From assembly GCF_020164955.1 (NCBI RefSeq), contig NZ_JAIUHG010000013.1, forward strand, positions 106,609 to 170,608: 64,000 nt of DNA, read 5' to 3'. Below, in pieces: positions 1 through 8,602 of this stretch. This DNA is from Mesorhizobium sp. CA8 (GTDB lineage Bacteria; Pseudomonadota; Alphaproteobacteria; Rhizobiales; Rhizobiaceae). The notes beneath the pieces were generated by a model that worked only from the letters and a program-made list of their open reading frames with translations, did not search any database and was not told where the DNA came from. Made by a program: the position numbers and the translations under genes. Position 1 is the first letter of the stretch, and every line of letters starts with the position of its first letter.

Positions 1-1
1 G

Positions 2-808
2 GTAACATCGGCCATGCTGGCTGATGCGCGCGTACGCAAGCTGTCCTTCACCGGTTCGACCGGCGTCGGCCGGGTGCTTCTTGCCGAATCGGCCAAACAC
101 GTCATCTCCTGCTCGATGGAGCTTGGCGGCAACGCTCCATTCATCGTCTTCGATGACGCCGACCTGGAGGCGGCTCTCGACGGCGCGATGATCGCTAAGA
201 TGCGCAATGCGGGCGAGGCTTGCACGGCCGCCAATCGGCTCTACGTGCAGGCCGGCATCCACGATGCTTTTGCGGAAGGACTGCGCAAGCGCATGGCGGC
301 GCTCAAGGTCGGCCCGGGCACTGAATCCGATACAGCGTGCGGTCCGATGATCACAAGGAAGGCCGTGGACAAGATCGACCGGCTCGTCCAGGACGCGTTT
401 GCCCGCGGCGCGAAAGTTCTGTGCGGCGGCGCGATTTCTGAAGGCAGAGGCTACTTCTATCCGCCGACCGTGCTCTGCGATGTGCCTGCCGACGCCCTCA
501 TGGCGCATAAGGAGATATTTGGTCCCGTGGCACCGATCAGCCGCTTCGAAGGTGAGGCGGAGGTCATCGCAAAAGCGAACGATACCGAATACGGCCTCGC
601 CGCCTACATCTACACACGTGATCTTGCAAAAGGCATGCGCGTGGCATCGAAGATCGAGTCCGGCATGATCGCGCTCAATCGCGGCCTCATGTCGGATCCG
701 GCGGCGCCATTCGGCGGCGTCAAGCAGAGCGGGTTGGGACGGGAAGGCGGCCAGAAGCACGGCATAGTCGAGTTCATGGAGGCGAAGTACATCGCCGTGA
801 CGATGTGA
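2..808 (+). CDS. NAD(P)-dependent succinate-semialdehyde dehydrogenase-type aldehyde dehydrogenase, 5' truncated by the window
   Basis: The reading frame is open from base 2, so only the last 268 residues are seen; an internal ATG at 14 is not the true start. The aldehyde dehydrogenase active site is intact: the general base Glu in MELGGNAPF and the nucleophile Cys in GEACTAANR, followed by the C-terminal KEIFGPVAP and PFGGVKQSGLGREGG motifs typical of GabD-like enzymes, which oxidise succinate semialdehyde to succinate. Substrate is inferred from family resemblance only. The stop overlaps the next gene (GTGA), so the hydrolase downstream is co-transcribed. Confidence 0.85.
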   Translation, partial: VTSAMLADARVRKLSFTGSTGVGRVLLAESAKHVISCSMELGGNAPFIVFDDADLEAALDGAMIAKMRNAGEACTAANRLYVQAGIHDAFAEGLRKRMAALKVGPGTESDTACGPMITRKAVDKIDRLVQDAFARGAKVLCGGAISEGRGYFYPPTVLCDVPADALMAHKEIFGPVAPISRFEGEAEVIAKANDTEYGLAAYIYTRDLAKGMRVASKIESGMIALNRGLMSDPAAPFGGVKQSGLGREGGQKHGIVEFMEAKYIAVTM

Positions 809-1632
809 GCAGACAAATGGCGAAAGACCCGTTCCGCACCCGTGATCACGTCGTCGAATTTGACGAAATCGTCGCCGAGATTGTTCGCAGAAGCGCGGAG
901 ACCAGGGCGAGAATCCCGATGGTCGCCGATGTCGCCTACGGACCGAGCCGTGCCGAAACCCTGGACCTGTTCTTCCCGGAAGGAAGGCGCGATCGGCTGC
1001 CGGTGCACATGTTCATCCACGGCGGCTATTGGCGCATGTTTTCCAAGAGCGACTATTCGTATGTCGCCGAGACCGTCACAAGCGCAGGAGCCATTGCAGC
1101 GATCGTTGGCTATGCGTTGATGCCTGCCGTCAGGATGGTTGCAATCGTGGATCAGGTGCGCCGGGCAAGACGGTGGCTAGATGAGAGGATCGCGAATTTT
1201 GGCGGCGATCCCGGGCAACTCACAATCAGCGGTCATTCAGCGGGGGCGCATCTTGCTACCATGCTCTTCAACGACGGCAGCCAGCCGTCGGGCATCAAGG
1301 GAGCAATGCTGCTTGGCGGGCTTTACAACCTGAGGCCGTTGCAAAGCTCCTTCCTTGCTGGGGAGATCGCGCTCACCAACGAAGAGGTGGCCGGCTTTTC
1401 GCCCATCGGCCATCGTTTCGATAGTCGGGTGGCGGTCGAGATCGCGGTCGGAAGCGATGAGACACCCCCCTTCCATGGTCAAGCTGCAGCGTTTGCCGAG
1501 CACCTGGAACGGCAAGGGCTGGCCGTTTCGCGCTCGAGCTTGGCGGGCGCAAATCATATGAGCAGCATTCGCGACCTCGGCATGCCTGGCACACAGGCTT
1601 CGGCTTTGTTGACTCGTCTGCTGGCCAGATGA
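805..1632 (+). CDS. Alpha/beta-hydrolase fold esterase (kynurenine formamidase/esterase-like)
   Basis: 275 residues starting at GTG 805, which overlaps the dehydrogenase stop by four bases; an in-frame ATG at 817 is an alternative start. The oxyanion-hole motif HGGYW (near residue 72), the nucleophile elbow GHSAGAH (near residue 147) and a late GANHMSS supplying the catalytic His are all visible. This is the arrangement of small cytosolic esterases of the BD-FAE/kynurenine formamidase group. The pairing with an aldehyde dehydrogenase suggests hydrolysis of an ester or amide ahead of aldehyde oxidation, but the substrate is unknown. Confidence 0.8.
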   Translation: MSRQMAKDPFRTRDHVVEFDEIVAEIVRRSAETRARIPMVADVAYGPSRAETLDLFFPEGRRDRLPVHMFIHGGYWRMFSKSDYSYVAETVTSAGAIAAIVGYALMPAVRMVAIVDQVRRARRWLDERIANFGGDPGQLTISGHSAGAHLATMLFNDGSQPSGIKGAMLLGGLYNLRPLQSSFLAGEIALTNEEVAGFSPIGHRFDSRVAVEIAVGSDETPPFHGQAAAFAEHLERQGLAVSRSSLAGANHMSSIRDLGMPGTQASALLTRLLAR

Positions 1633-1872
1633 AAGGCTTAGACGCCAGCGATCGAAAGTCGTCTTTCGGTAAGGATAGGATCTGCTCCGAACACCATGAG
1701 GCGCATCTCGGACGGCAATATCCGGGTCACGGAAGCAGACCCTGGCGCCCCTGTTGATGTGGGCGCTTCCGGGCAGCCAATCAAAACGATTGCCAAACGG
1801 ACGAAACAATAACTCTGGCAGCGTGTTCTGCCTTAGATGGGTGTGCGGGCATTTTCTCATCTGGAGGCGACG

Positions 1873-2099
1873 ATGAGCTCTAATGGCCTCGACGTGTTCG
1901 ACAAGACGATACCAGACCACCAATATCTGGCTGAAGGAGATCATGGATGATCTCGGGCCGGATCGGCAGGCATACCCTTGGCGTTGTCCTGCGGACCTTG
2001 CGCGACAGCCTGCCCCCGGACCTGGGAGCCAATCTCGCCGCCGAGTTGCCGCTCCTGATCCGCGGAGCCTATTACGATCAGTACAACCCCAGCAGATAG
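1873..2099 (+). pseudogene. DUF2267 family gene destroyed by two frameshifts
   Basis: Read in three successive frames the DNA gives a coherent DUF2267-like protein. [12 protein letters not shown] comes from ATG 1873, [19 protein letters not shown] from the +1 frame starting about 1913, and [19 protein letters not shown] followed by [17 protein letters not shown] from the third frame, from 1971 to a TAG at 2097. A GGAGG sequence sits just ahead of the ATG. The shifts fall near 1909-1913 and 1968-1971. About half of the normal family length is recognisable; a possible remnant of the C-terminal half ([12 protein letters not shown]) follows near 2120-2160. DUF2267 has no established enzymatic role. 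Confidence 0.75.
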
Positions 2100-2451
2100 T
2101 GAGCGACGCGATCGGTTCGCGCCAGAAAAGCTCCGCCGAGGTCTTTAGCCATTTGGCGTGCTGATTGACCATGGAATCGACGATATGGATGAAGCTAGGC
2201 GTTCCCTCGCCGCCGCCAAATCCCGTTCCTTCGCCAGGACCGGCCGATACCGCCTCGGCCGGTCCGAATTGCCGGCCTCCGTCGCGTCTTCCTATCGGGC
2301 GCTACGGGTTTCCTCATCACAGCTGTACTGGCGCTTTGCATAGAGGGGTTTCGGGATTGGGCGCATTCTGGGCGCTTGGGTTTGTTGCGGCCGCCAACAA
2401 GGGAACCAACCGCAATCGTGATGGTTCGGAAACCAACAGCGGAGCCTCGCA
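2100..2451. other. Non-coding stretch before the ThDP enzyme
   Basis: About 350 bases with only short, unconvincing open frames. The first part may hold further debris of the DUF2267 gene. The last bases carry a plausible promoter and leader for the gene starting at 2452; no clear terminator or repeat was seen. Confidence 0.4.
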
Positions 2452-4212
2452 ATGCCCAATGCAGCCGAAATCCTCGTCGACACCTTGATTGCCTGGAACG
2501 TCGAAGTCGTGTTCGGGCTCCCCGGCGACGGCATCAACGGCGTCATGGAGGCGCTGCGCAAAAACCAGGACAAAATTTCTTTCATTCAAGTGCGGCACGA
2601 GGAGTCGGCCGCGTTCATGGCCTGCGCCTACGCGAAATGGACAGGCAGGCTCGGCGTGTGCCTCGCAACGTCCGGACCCGGCGGCACCCACCTTCTGACC
2701 GGCCTTTATGATGCCAAGCTCGACCAGGCCCCGGTGTTGGCGATCACGGGCATGCAGTTCCACGATCTTATCGAGACATTCACGCAGCAGGACGTCGATC
2801 TGACCCGCGTCTTCAACGATGTGAGCGTCTATAACGTCCAGGTATCGGATGCGGCGCATATGGAGAACGTGGCGAGCCTTGCCTGCCGCACGGCGCTCGC
2901 CCGCAAGGGCGTCGCTCATCTTTCGATAGCCAGCGATATCCAGGAACAGCCCGCCGACGCAGCCAAGCGGTCCAAGCGCAACCGGCCGGCGCACACGCCG
3001 CAGGACATGTTCGCTCCTCACTGCCTCGCCGAGGATGCGGAGTTGGACAAGGCCGCGGCCATCCTCAACGACGCGCGGCGCGTGGCGATCCTGGCGGGAC
3101 GCGGAGCCATCGGCGGGGCGGCCGAACTCGAAGACACGGCGAGGCTGCTGAAGGCGCCGATCGTCAAGGCGCTGCTCGGCAAGGCGGTGCTGCCGGACGA
3201 TCATCCCTATACCACCGGCGGCATCGGCATTCTGGGCACCTTGCCCTCGCAGCAGGCGATGGAAACCTGCGATGCCGTCCTCATTGTCGGCTCGACCTTC
3301 CCCTACATCGAATATTATCCGCAGCCGGGCAAGGCGCGTGGCGTCCAGATCGACTGCGACGCGCAGCGCATCGGCTTGCGCTACCCGGTCGAGGCCGGCC
3401 TGGTCGGTGACGCGGCGGAGACCTTGCGCGCCCTCAACAAGCGGCTGGAGCAGAAGAGCGATGGCGAATTCCTGGCGACGGCGCAAAGCTCGATGCAAAA
3501 ATGGCGCGAGATGATGCGCCAATCCGAAGACAGCTCGGCGCATCCGCTCAAGCCGCAGCGTATCGCGCGCGCCTTCGGCGAACGCCTCGCCGAAAACACG
3601 ATACTGGCGGCCGATTCCGGTCAGAACACGGAACTGGCCGCTCGCCATGCCGATCTTGGCGCGGGGCAAGCCTTCGGCGTTTCGGGCGCGCTTGCTTCCA
3701 TGTCCTGCGGTTTGAGCTACGCGATCGCCGCGGGCATCGCCTTTCCCGGCCGTCCGGTCGCGGCGATCGTCGGCGATGGCGGGCTCGCCATGCAGCTCGG
3801 CGAATTTTCTACGGCGGTGCGCTACGGCATTCCGCTGAAGCTCCTGGTCATCAAGAACAACATGCTGAACCAGATCGCCTGGGAGCAGATGATGTTCCTC
3901 GGCAATCCCCAGTTCGGCTGCGAATTGCAGCCGATCGATTTTGCCAAGGCTGCGGAGGCGATGGGCGGAAAAGGCTTCAGCATCGAGCGGGCGGACGATG
4001 TCGAGCGCGTGCTCGACCAGGCCTTCGCCGCCAGCGGGCCGGTGATCATCGAAGCGCTGGTCGACGCCTATGAGCCGATGATGCCGCCGAAGATGCCGCG
4101 CGACTACGCCAGGAACTTCCGCAAGGCGCTGCCCCAGACTCCGGGCCGCGACCTGATCGAGGAAAATGTCGCCCGGCAGCCGGCCAAGACGATGATGGAA
4201 GCAGGCGAATAG
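2452..4212 (+). CDS. Thiamine-diphosphate-dependent enzyme, pyruvate oxidase/acetolactate synthase type
   Basis: 586 residues, the usual length for the PoxB/acetolactate synthase superfamily. The N-terminal pyrimidine-binding domain has the activating Glu at residue 50 (RHEESAAFMA), the central domain runs about 200-330, and the C-terminal ThDP domain carries the GDGG to NN magnesium motif at about 441-470 (GDGGLAMQLGEF ... IKNN). Such proteins decarboxylate pyruvate or related 2-oxo acids. The N terminus (WNVEVVFGLPGDGINGVMEAL) resembles pyruvate dehydrogenase (quinone)-like proteins more than biosynthetic IlvB, but membrane or quinone use cannot be read from sequence. The next gene starts 12 bases downstream and is probably in the same operon. 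Confidence 0.85.
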   Translation: MPNAAEILVDTLIAWNVEVVFGLPGDGINGVMEALRKNQDKISFIQVRHEESAAFMACAYAKWTGRLGVCLATSGPGGTHLLTGLYDAKLDQAPVLAITGMQFHDLIETFTQQDVDLTRVFNDVSVYNVQVSDAAHMENVASLACRTALARKGVAHLSIASDIQEQPADAAKRSKRNRPAHTPQDMFAPHCLAEDAELDKAAAILNDARRVAILAGRGAIGGAAELEDTARLLKAPIVKALLGKAVLPDDHPYTTGGIGILGTLPSQQAMETCDAVLIVGSTFPYIEYYPQPGKARGVQIDCDAQRIGLRYPVEAGLVGDAAETLRALNKRLEQKSDGEFLATAQSSMQKWREMMRQSEDSSAHPLKPQRIARAFGERLAENTILAADSGQNTELAARHADLGAGQAFGVSGALASMSCGLSYAIAAGIAFPGRPVAAIVGDGGLAMQLGEFSTAVRYGIPLKLLVIKNNMLNQIAWEQMMFLGNPQFGCELQPIDFAKAAEAMGGKGFSIERADDVERVLDQAFAASGPVIIEALVDAYEPMMPPKMPRDYARNFRKALPQTPGRDLIEENVARQPAKTMMEAGE

Positions 4213-4224
4213 GAAGGAATCCTT

Positions 4225-6216
4225 ATGCTCGATCTTTCCCGCGAGCGCCGTCGGATGGTCGATGTGCATCTCAGCCGCCGCGGCATCCACAATCGGGAGA
4301 TATTGGCGGCGATGCGGGAGGTTCCGCGCGAAGCCTTCGTCGATCCTGGCTACGAGGAATTCGCCTATGAAGACGGACCGTTGCCGATCGCGGAGGGGCA
4401 GACCATATCGCAGCCCTATATCGTCGCCTTCATGCTGGAAATGGCGGAGATCGGTCCGGGAGATCAGGTCCTCGAAGTCGGCACGGGATCGGGCTACGCT
4501 GCCGCCGTCATGAGCCGCGTCGTCGACCATGTCTACACGATCGAACGCCATGCGGCGCTGGCCGAGACAGCACGGCGGCGCTTTCAAAAACTAGGCTACG
4601 GCAATATCGAAGTTCGGACCGGCGACGGCACCAGAGGCTGGCCGGAAGCGGCGCCCTTCGACGCCATCGTGGTAGCGGCGAGCGGGCCGGGCGCGCCGCT
4701 GGCCTTGCAGCAGCAGCTCGATGTCGGCGGCAGGCTGGTTATCCCGGTCGGCGACGATCCTGACGAGCAGCGGCTGCTCAAGGTAACCCGCACCGGCGCA
4801 TCGACTTACAGCGAGGAGGATTTCGGTGGGGTGCGCTTCGTCCCCTTGATCGGCGAACAGGGCTGGCCGGAGGAAAGCCGCCCAGGAATTGCCCGCACGA
4901 TGCCGCTTGCCCGCCCGCGCAGCCTGCCGGAGATGATCGCGGCGGCAGCCGAGCCGCTTTTGGACTTCGACGATCCCGGCTTCGCCGAAGCGTTCGACCG
5001 GTTTGCGGACCGGCGGATCGTCCTGCTTGGCGAGGCCAGCCATGGCACGTCGGAATTTTACCGGGCGCGCGCGGCAATAACAAAAAGGCTGATCGAGAGG
5101 CATGGCTTCACCATCGTCGCGGTCGAGGCTGATTGGCCCGATGCCGCCGCGATCGACCGCTATGTCCGCGGCCGCGGCGCCTCGCCCGGTGCCGATCGGC
5201 CGTTCCAGCGCTTTCCAACCTGGATGTGGCGCAACACCGACGTCGCGGCATTCGTGGAATGGCTGCGCGAGCATAATGACAAGGTCAAGGCACTCCAGCC
5301 GCAAGCAGGCTTTTATGGCCTCGATATCTACAACATGCGCGGCTCGATCGCCGCGGTCCTGGAATATCTCGACCACGTCGATCCGGAAGCGGCGAGGGTT
5401 GCGCGGGAACGCTATGGCTGCCTGACGCCGTGGCAGACCGAACCGTCTACCTATGCCCGGGCCGCGCTGACCAAAGGCTATCGCGACTGCGAGAAAGCGG
5501 TCCTACAGCAGTGCCGCGACATGCTGGCGAGGCAACTCGATCATGCCGGCCGGGACGGCGACGAACTTTTCGACGCCGCGCAAAACGCCAGGCTCATTGC
5601 CTCCGCCGAGCGTTATTACCGCACCATGTACTATGGCGGATCGCAATCCTGGAACCTGCGCGACACGCATATGTTCGAAACGCTGGAACGTATTCTCGGC
5701 GCGCGGGGTCCGAACGCCAAAGCCGTGGTGTGGGCGCACAATTCCCATATCGGCGACGCCCGTTACACCGAAATGGGAATCTCGCGCGAGGAAGTGAATA
5801 TCGGCCAGCTCTGCCGGCAGCGGTTCGGCGATGCCGCGGCGCTCATCGGTTTCGGCACGCATGCAGGCACTGTCGCCGCGGCAACGGACTGGGACGGCGA
5901 GATGGAAATCAAGTCGGTGCGGCCTTCGCGCGAGGACAGCTACGAGCGGCTCTGCCACGACGCCGGCATCGAGCGGTTCCTGCTTGACCTCGGACGCGAT
6001 CCGAAGCTGCGCGACCGGCTGACGGAGCGTCGCCTGGAACGATTCATCGGCGTGATCTACCGACCGGAAACCGAACTGCACAGCCATTATGCCGACGCTT
6101 CGCTGGCGCGGCAGTTCGACGCCTTCGTCTGGTTCGATCAAACCAGCGCCGTCACGCCTCTTGGACCCGAGCACGCGGCTGGAGGCATGCCCGAAACCTA
6201 CCCATTCGGCGTTTGA
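4225..6216 (+). CDS. Fusion of protein-L-isoaspartate O-methyltransferase and erythromycin esterase-like domain
   Basis: 663 residues. Residues 1-215 are a PCMT domain with the SAM-binding motif LEVGTGSGYAAAV near residue 82 and the upstream substrate motif EGQTISQPYIVAFM; such enzymes methylate isoaspartyl residues in damaged proteins. From about residue 248 the chain becomes an Ere-type hydrolase: LLGEASHGTSEF near 269, VAVEADWPDA and VVWAHNSHIGDA supply the conserved His and Glu residues of that family. Native Ere-like domains are not necessarily macrolide esterases. The start at 4225 follows a GGAAGGAA ribosome site. It is probably co-transcribed with the ThDP enzyme. The pairing suggests a repair or stress role, which is inference. 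Confidence 0.88.
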   Translation: MLDLSRERRRMVDVHLSRRGIHNREILAAMREVPREAFVDPGYEEFAYEDGPLPIAEGQTISQPYIVAFMLEMAEIGPGDQVLEVGTGSGYAAAVMSRVVDHVYTIERHAALAETARRRFQKLGYGNIEVRTGDGTRGWPEAAPFDAIVVAASGPGAPLALQQQLDVGGRLVIPVGDDPDEQRLLKVTRTGASTYSEEDFGGVRFVPLIGEQGWPEESRPGIARTMPLARPRSLPEMIAAAAEPLLDFDDPGFAEAFDRFADRRIVLLGEASHGTSEFYRARAAITKRLIERHGFTIVAVEADWPDAAAIDRYVRGRGASPGADRPFQRFPTWMWRNTDVAAFVEWLREHNDKVKALQPQAGFYGLDIYNMRGSIAAVLEYLDHVDPEAARVARERYGCLTPWQTEPSTYARAALTKGYRDCEKAVLQQCRDMLARQLDHAGRDGDELFDAAQNARLIASAERYYRTMYYGGSQSWNLRDTHMFETLERILGARGPNAKAVVWAHNSHIGDARYTEMGISREEVNIGQLCRQRFGDAAALIGFGTHAGTVAAATDWDGEMEIKSVRPSREDSYERLCHDAGIERFLLDLGRDPKLRDRLTERRLERFIGVIYRPETELHSHYADASLARQFDAFVWFDQTSAVTPLGPEHAAGGMPETYPFGV

Positions 6217-6270
6217 CGCTGGAACATTCGGCGCCGCTTCCGGTTCAGAAAGACAAGAGCGAGGAAAACC

Positions 6271-6474
6271 ATGAGCGGAAACCAGCACCCGAAATCGAAA
6301 AAACCGAGCGACGCGGATATGGCGAACGATCCAGGCATCGGCACGTCCAAGGGCACCATCAAGGAGGGCGACGAGCTGGAGCATGGCGAGAACACGGTCG
6401 AAGGGGACGTCGAGAACGACACTAACGCCGCCGGTGGAATCAACCCGAGGCAGAAAATCCGTACAAACAAATAA
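6271..6474 (+). CDS. Small hydrophilic protein of unknown function (67 aa)
   Basis: A 67-residue polar, charged protein without hydrophobic stretch or cysteine, preceded by a good ribosome site (GAGGAAAACC before ATG). Composition rich in Gly, Asp, Glu, Asn and Lys, with a TSKGTIKEGDELEHGENT core, suggests a disordered stress-type protein. No family was recognised. It lies 54 bases after the PCMT-Ere fusion and could be the last gene of that operon. Confidence 0.6.
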   Translation: MSGNQHPKSKKPSDADMANDPGIGTSKGTIKEGDELEHGENTVEGDVENDTNAAGGINPRQKIRTNK

Positions 6475-6605
6475 TCGTTCTTACGTTGCTATGCCCCGAA
6501 CAGCGTGACAACGAAGTATAATTTGTGCATAGCCCAGTTGGAACATCGGCAGGAGTCTCTTGTTTGAATCGTATCGCAATCAGGCGATAAAATAGGAGAC
6601 TCCCC

Positions 6606-6926
6606 ATGATTAGACTTCTCTCGGCTTCGGCTGTCGCAATCGTGCTCGCCACATCCGCAATGGCACAGTCCAGCGGGTCCGGAACCAGTGGCAGCGGGAC
6701 CGGCGCCACGACGGGCACCAACGGCACAGGGACCACGACCGGGACCAGTGGCATGAACAACAACGGCAATGGCGGCACGATCGATCCGAACGCCACAAAC
6801 AGCACGAACACGACAGCCAAGCCCAACGGAGGCAGCGACCGGTGCAAGGACGCGGCCGGAAACGACATCGATAACAACACCGCCAGTGGCAACACCACAT
6901 CCAACATGCAGAATTGCAACAAGTAG
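6606..6926 (+). CDS. Secreted Gly/Thr/Asn-rich low-complexity protein
   Basis: 106 residues. A clear Sec signal peptide (MIRLLSASAVAIVLATSAMA, cleavage after AMA near residue 20) precedes a mature part made almost entirely of Gly, Thr, Ser and Asn runs, with two cysteines near the C terminus (DRCKDAAG and MQNCNK) that could form a disulfide in the periplasm. The start follows AATAGGAGACTCCCC. No enzyme motif is visible and the function is unknown. A rho-independent terminator lies 30 bases downstream. Confidence 0.65.
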   Translation: MIRLLSASAVAIVLATSAMAQSSGSGTSGSGTGATTGTNGTGTTTGTSGMNNNGNGGTIDPNATNSTNTTAKPNGGSDRCKDAAGNDIDNNTASGNTTSNMQNCNK

Positions 6927-6956
6927 GCTCGTCAGCCTGCTGCCTTGCACAGAAAA

Positions 6957-6990
6957 AGGCCCGCCTTTCAGGGACGGGCCTTCTTCCTTG
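6957..6990 (+). terminator. Rho-independent terminator after the secreted low-complexity gene
   Basis: Eight-base stem AAGGCCCG (6957-6964) with CGGGCCTT (6976-6983), 11-base loop, followed by a T-rich CTTCCTT tail and preceded by an A run. It sits between convergent genes and may work in both directions. Confidence 0.8.
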
Positions 6991-7015
6991 GCGATCTGCG
7001 GTCGAGCCTCCCGCC

Positions 7016-7405
7016 CTACATCCCGCGGTCCGGAACATAAAGGCAGAAGGAGTGCTGGGATTGGGTGTCGCCGCCAGGCTTGCACTCGTGAAAATACTCG
7101 TCACGCGATCGCTTGATGCGGTGATCGCTGTAGGGGATCAGTTCGCCGGTCGAGAGCTGATAGCCGTATTTCGTCTCCTTCACGTCCGAAGGCGGCGCCT
7201 GATAGCAATCCACCCCGGCGCAGCATGAAGGATCGTACTGCCAGCCTGCCGGCGCCTGGTGCGCCAATGCCGGGACGCAAAGGAAACTTGCCACGATGCT
7301 TGCCGGCAAAACCAGCCAGACCTTCGATCGGCGCTGCTTGGTTGATCGGCAGGCCACCGCGCCTGTCCGTTTTGGGAGGCATCTGCTTGGGGCTGTTCTG
7401 TCCAT
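7016..7405 (-). CDS. Secreted cysteine-containing protein of unknown function
   Basis: A frame with a hydrophobic signal segment (VWLVLPASIVASFLCVPALA, cleavage after ALA) followed by a conserved-looking mature domain of about 80 residues with four to five cysteines (DPSCCAGVDCYQAP, HECKPGG, SFCLYVPD). The Cys pattern suggests a disulfide-bonded periplasmic protein. The start is uncertain: ATG at 7405 gives 129 residues, GTG at 7357 gives a more normal signal peptide, and the frame is open to 7507. Family not recognised by name. Confidence 0.6.
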   Translation of the reverse strand: MDRTAPSRCLPKRTGAVACRSTKQRRSKVWLVLPASIVASFLCVPALAHQAPAGWQYDPSCCAGVDCYQAPPSDVKETKYGYQLSTGELIPYSDHRIKRSRDEYFHECKPGGDTQSQHSFCLYVPDRGM

Positions 7406-7543
7406 CGCCGGTCCGCCGTGTCTGCGGCGGCCCCGGATAGGCCCCGGGGCCTCACAATCCGCCGCCGGCATGCGGAGTCGCCGACGGCGGTTGCTACCGA
7501 ACCTCAAAGTCGAAGCTATGTTCCACGGCGCATCCGGTCCGGC

Positions 7544-7855
7544 TCAGTCCTTCACATAGGCGCCGGGCTGACGGCCGCTCCGGGGCGCCTTTGCGTCCTT
7601 GGAGCGCTCCGCGACGGCCGGGCCTGCGCCTGAACTCTTTTCCGTCGCCGGGCTTGGTGTCTGACGGGCCGGATTGCGGCCCTCGGACTGATGGGTTTTG
7701 TCCTCGACCTCACCGTGCTTGCGGCTGAGACCTGGACCGACATGGGGCTTTTCGTTGCTGGCGGCGTCCTGGGAGAACTGGTCGCTTGGATCCGGATCGG
7801 TGTTGGGGGGATATTTCCTGGCGCCCGTCTCGCGGCGGTTCTGGCTGTCCTTCAT
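7544..7855 (-). CDS. Small hydrophilic hypothetical protein (103 aa)
   Basis: Start chosen at ATG 7855 because AGGAGATCGTC lies immediately upstream; the frame extends upstream to 7885 without a better site. The product is very polar and rich in Pro, Ser, Lys, Glu and Asp, without a membrane segment, and is probably unstructured. It diverges from the DUF2934 gene at 8005, so 7856-8004 should hold two promoters. No family recognised. Confidence 0.55.
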   Translation of the reverse strand: MKDSQNRRETGARKYPPNTDPDPSDQFSQDAASNEKPHVGPGLSRKHGEVEDKTHQSEGRNPARQTPSPATEKSSGAGPAVAERSKDAKAPRSGRQPGAYVKD

Positions 7856-8004
7856 GACGATCTCCTGTTGGATGAAAGATAACATTTCGACGAAGGCGGC
7901 GTTCCCAATGCGGCGCGGTCCGATTCAAGTCTTGATGGAACAAACCTCCCGTCGCCCGATTAGGCCTGGCTTCAGCGCCAGCCCGGCGCGAGAGGAGGTT
8001 CCGC

Positions 8005-8208
8005 ATGGACAGGCAAGAACGCATCAGAGAACGCGCCCATGAGATCTGGGAGCGCGAACGCCGCCCCGAGGGACGCCAGCAGGAACATTGGGATCAGGCT
8101 GTCCAGGAGATCGAGTCGGAAAGTTCGGAAGCCGAGCGCGGCCCGGTTGCCCCCGATCCGGTGGTTGGCGTCGGCTCCGATCCGACCGTCAACAAGCCAG
8201 GCGGCTAG
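8005..8208 (+). CDS. DUF2934 family small protein
   Basis: 67 residues. The first 35 residues (RIRERAHEIWERERRPEGR then QQEHWDQA) match the characteristic DUF2934 signature of an amphipathic helix with the EIWE...GRP..HW pattern common in rhizobial small stress-region proteins. A strong ribosome site (GAGAGGAGGTTCCGC) precedes the ATG. The C-terminal half is polar and low in complexity. Function unknown. The gene at 8215 begins six bases after the stop. Confidence 0.75.
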   Translation: MDRQERIRERAHEIWERERRPEGRQQEHWDQAVQEIESESSEAERGPVAPDPVVGVGSDPTVNKPGG

Positions 8209-8214
8209 AGCCCG

Positions 8215-8352
8215 ATGCGTCGTATCATTGCCTTGGTCGTCATCGTGGTGATCGTGGCGGTTGCTGTATGGGTCTGGGCCGACCACGCTGGCAGGCGTCC
8301 GAGCGGCGGTGCCCAGCAGCCTTCGCCGCACGCTATCGACCAGAATGGCTGA
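8215..8352 (+). CDS. 45-residue single-span membrane protein
   Basis: A short frame (45 aa) starting six bases after the DUF2934 stop. It begins MRRIIALVVIVVIVAVAVWV, a single strongly hydrophobic helix after two Arg residues, then a polar tail with PSGGAQQPSPH. The tight spacing behind a recognised gene and the positive-inside pattern support translation as an inner-membrane small protein. No family name is known to me. Confidence 0.55.
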   Translation: MRRIIALVVIVVIVAVAVWVWADHAGRRPSGGAQQPSPHAIDQNG

Positions 8353-8602
8353 GAGGATGGAGCCGCGTCACCGGGTGGCGACGTCGTCTCCGCAAGATTC
8401 CCCCGCGCTGTCGTTGTCATGGTTCGACTTCGTCGTGCCAGCGGAAAGGTTCCATGCGGCCTGCCGCCTGAACCGATGTGCATAGGCACGGGGACCGAAC
8501 AGCCGCCCTCGCATTTCATCGATCGGTTTCCGTGCGAACTCCTTGTCGGGCGCGGCGCGCCGAGCCGCCGGCGACCTGCGCTCGCCGGGCGGCTAGCCTT
8601 CT

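Noticed and set aside
1652..1667. Small hairpin CGAAAG-TCGT-CTTTCG after the hydrolase gene
   Set aside because: Only six base pairs and no T run, so not supported as a terminator.
2317..4587. Minus-strand frame of 756 codons
   Set aside because: Antisense to the ThDP enzyme and PCMT fusion, which have clear family motifs; the frame has the Arg/His/Asp-rich composition of a shadow.
4950..6216. Macrolide resistance gene (ere)
   Set aside because: The domain is only Ere-like and fused to PCMT in a chromosomal setting; nothing supports an acquired resistance role.
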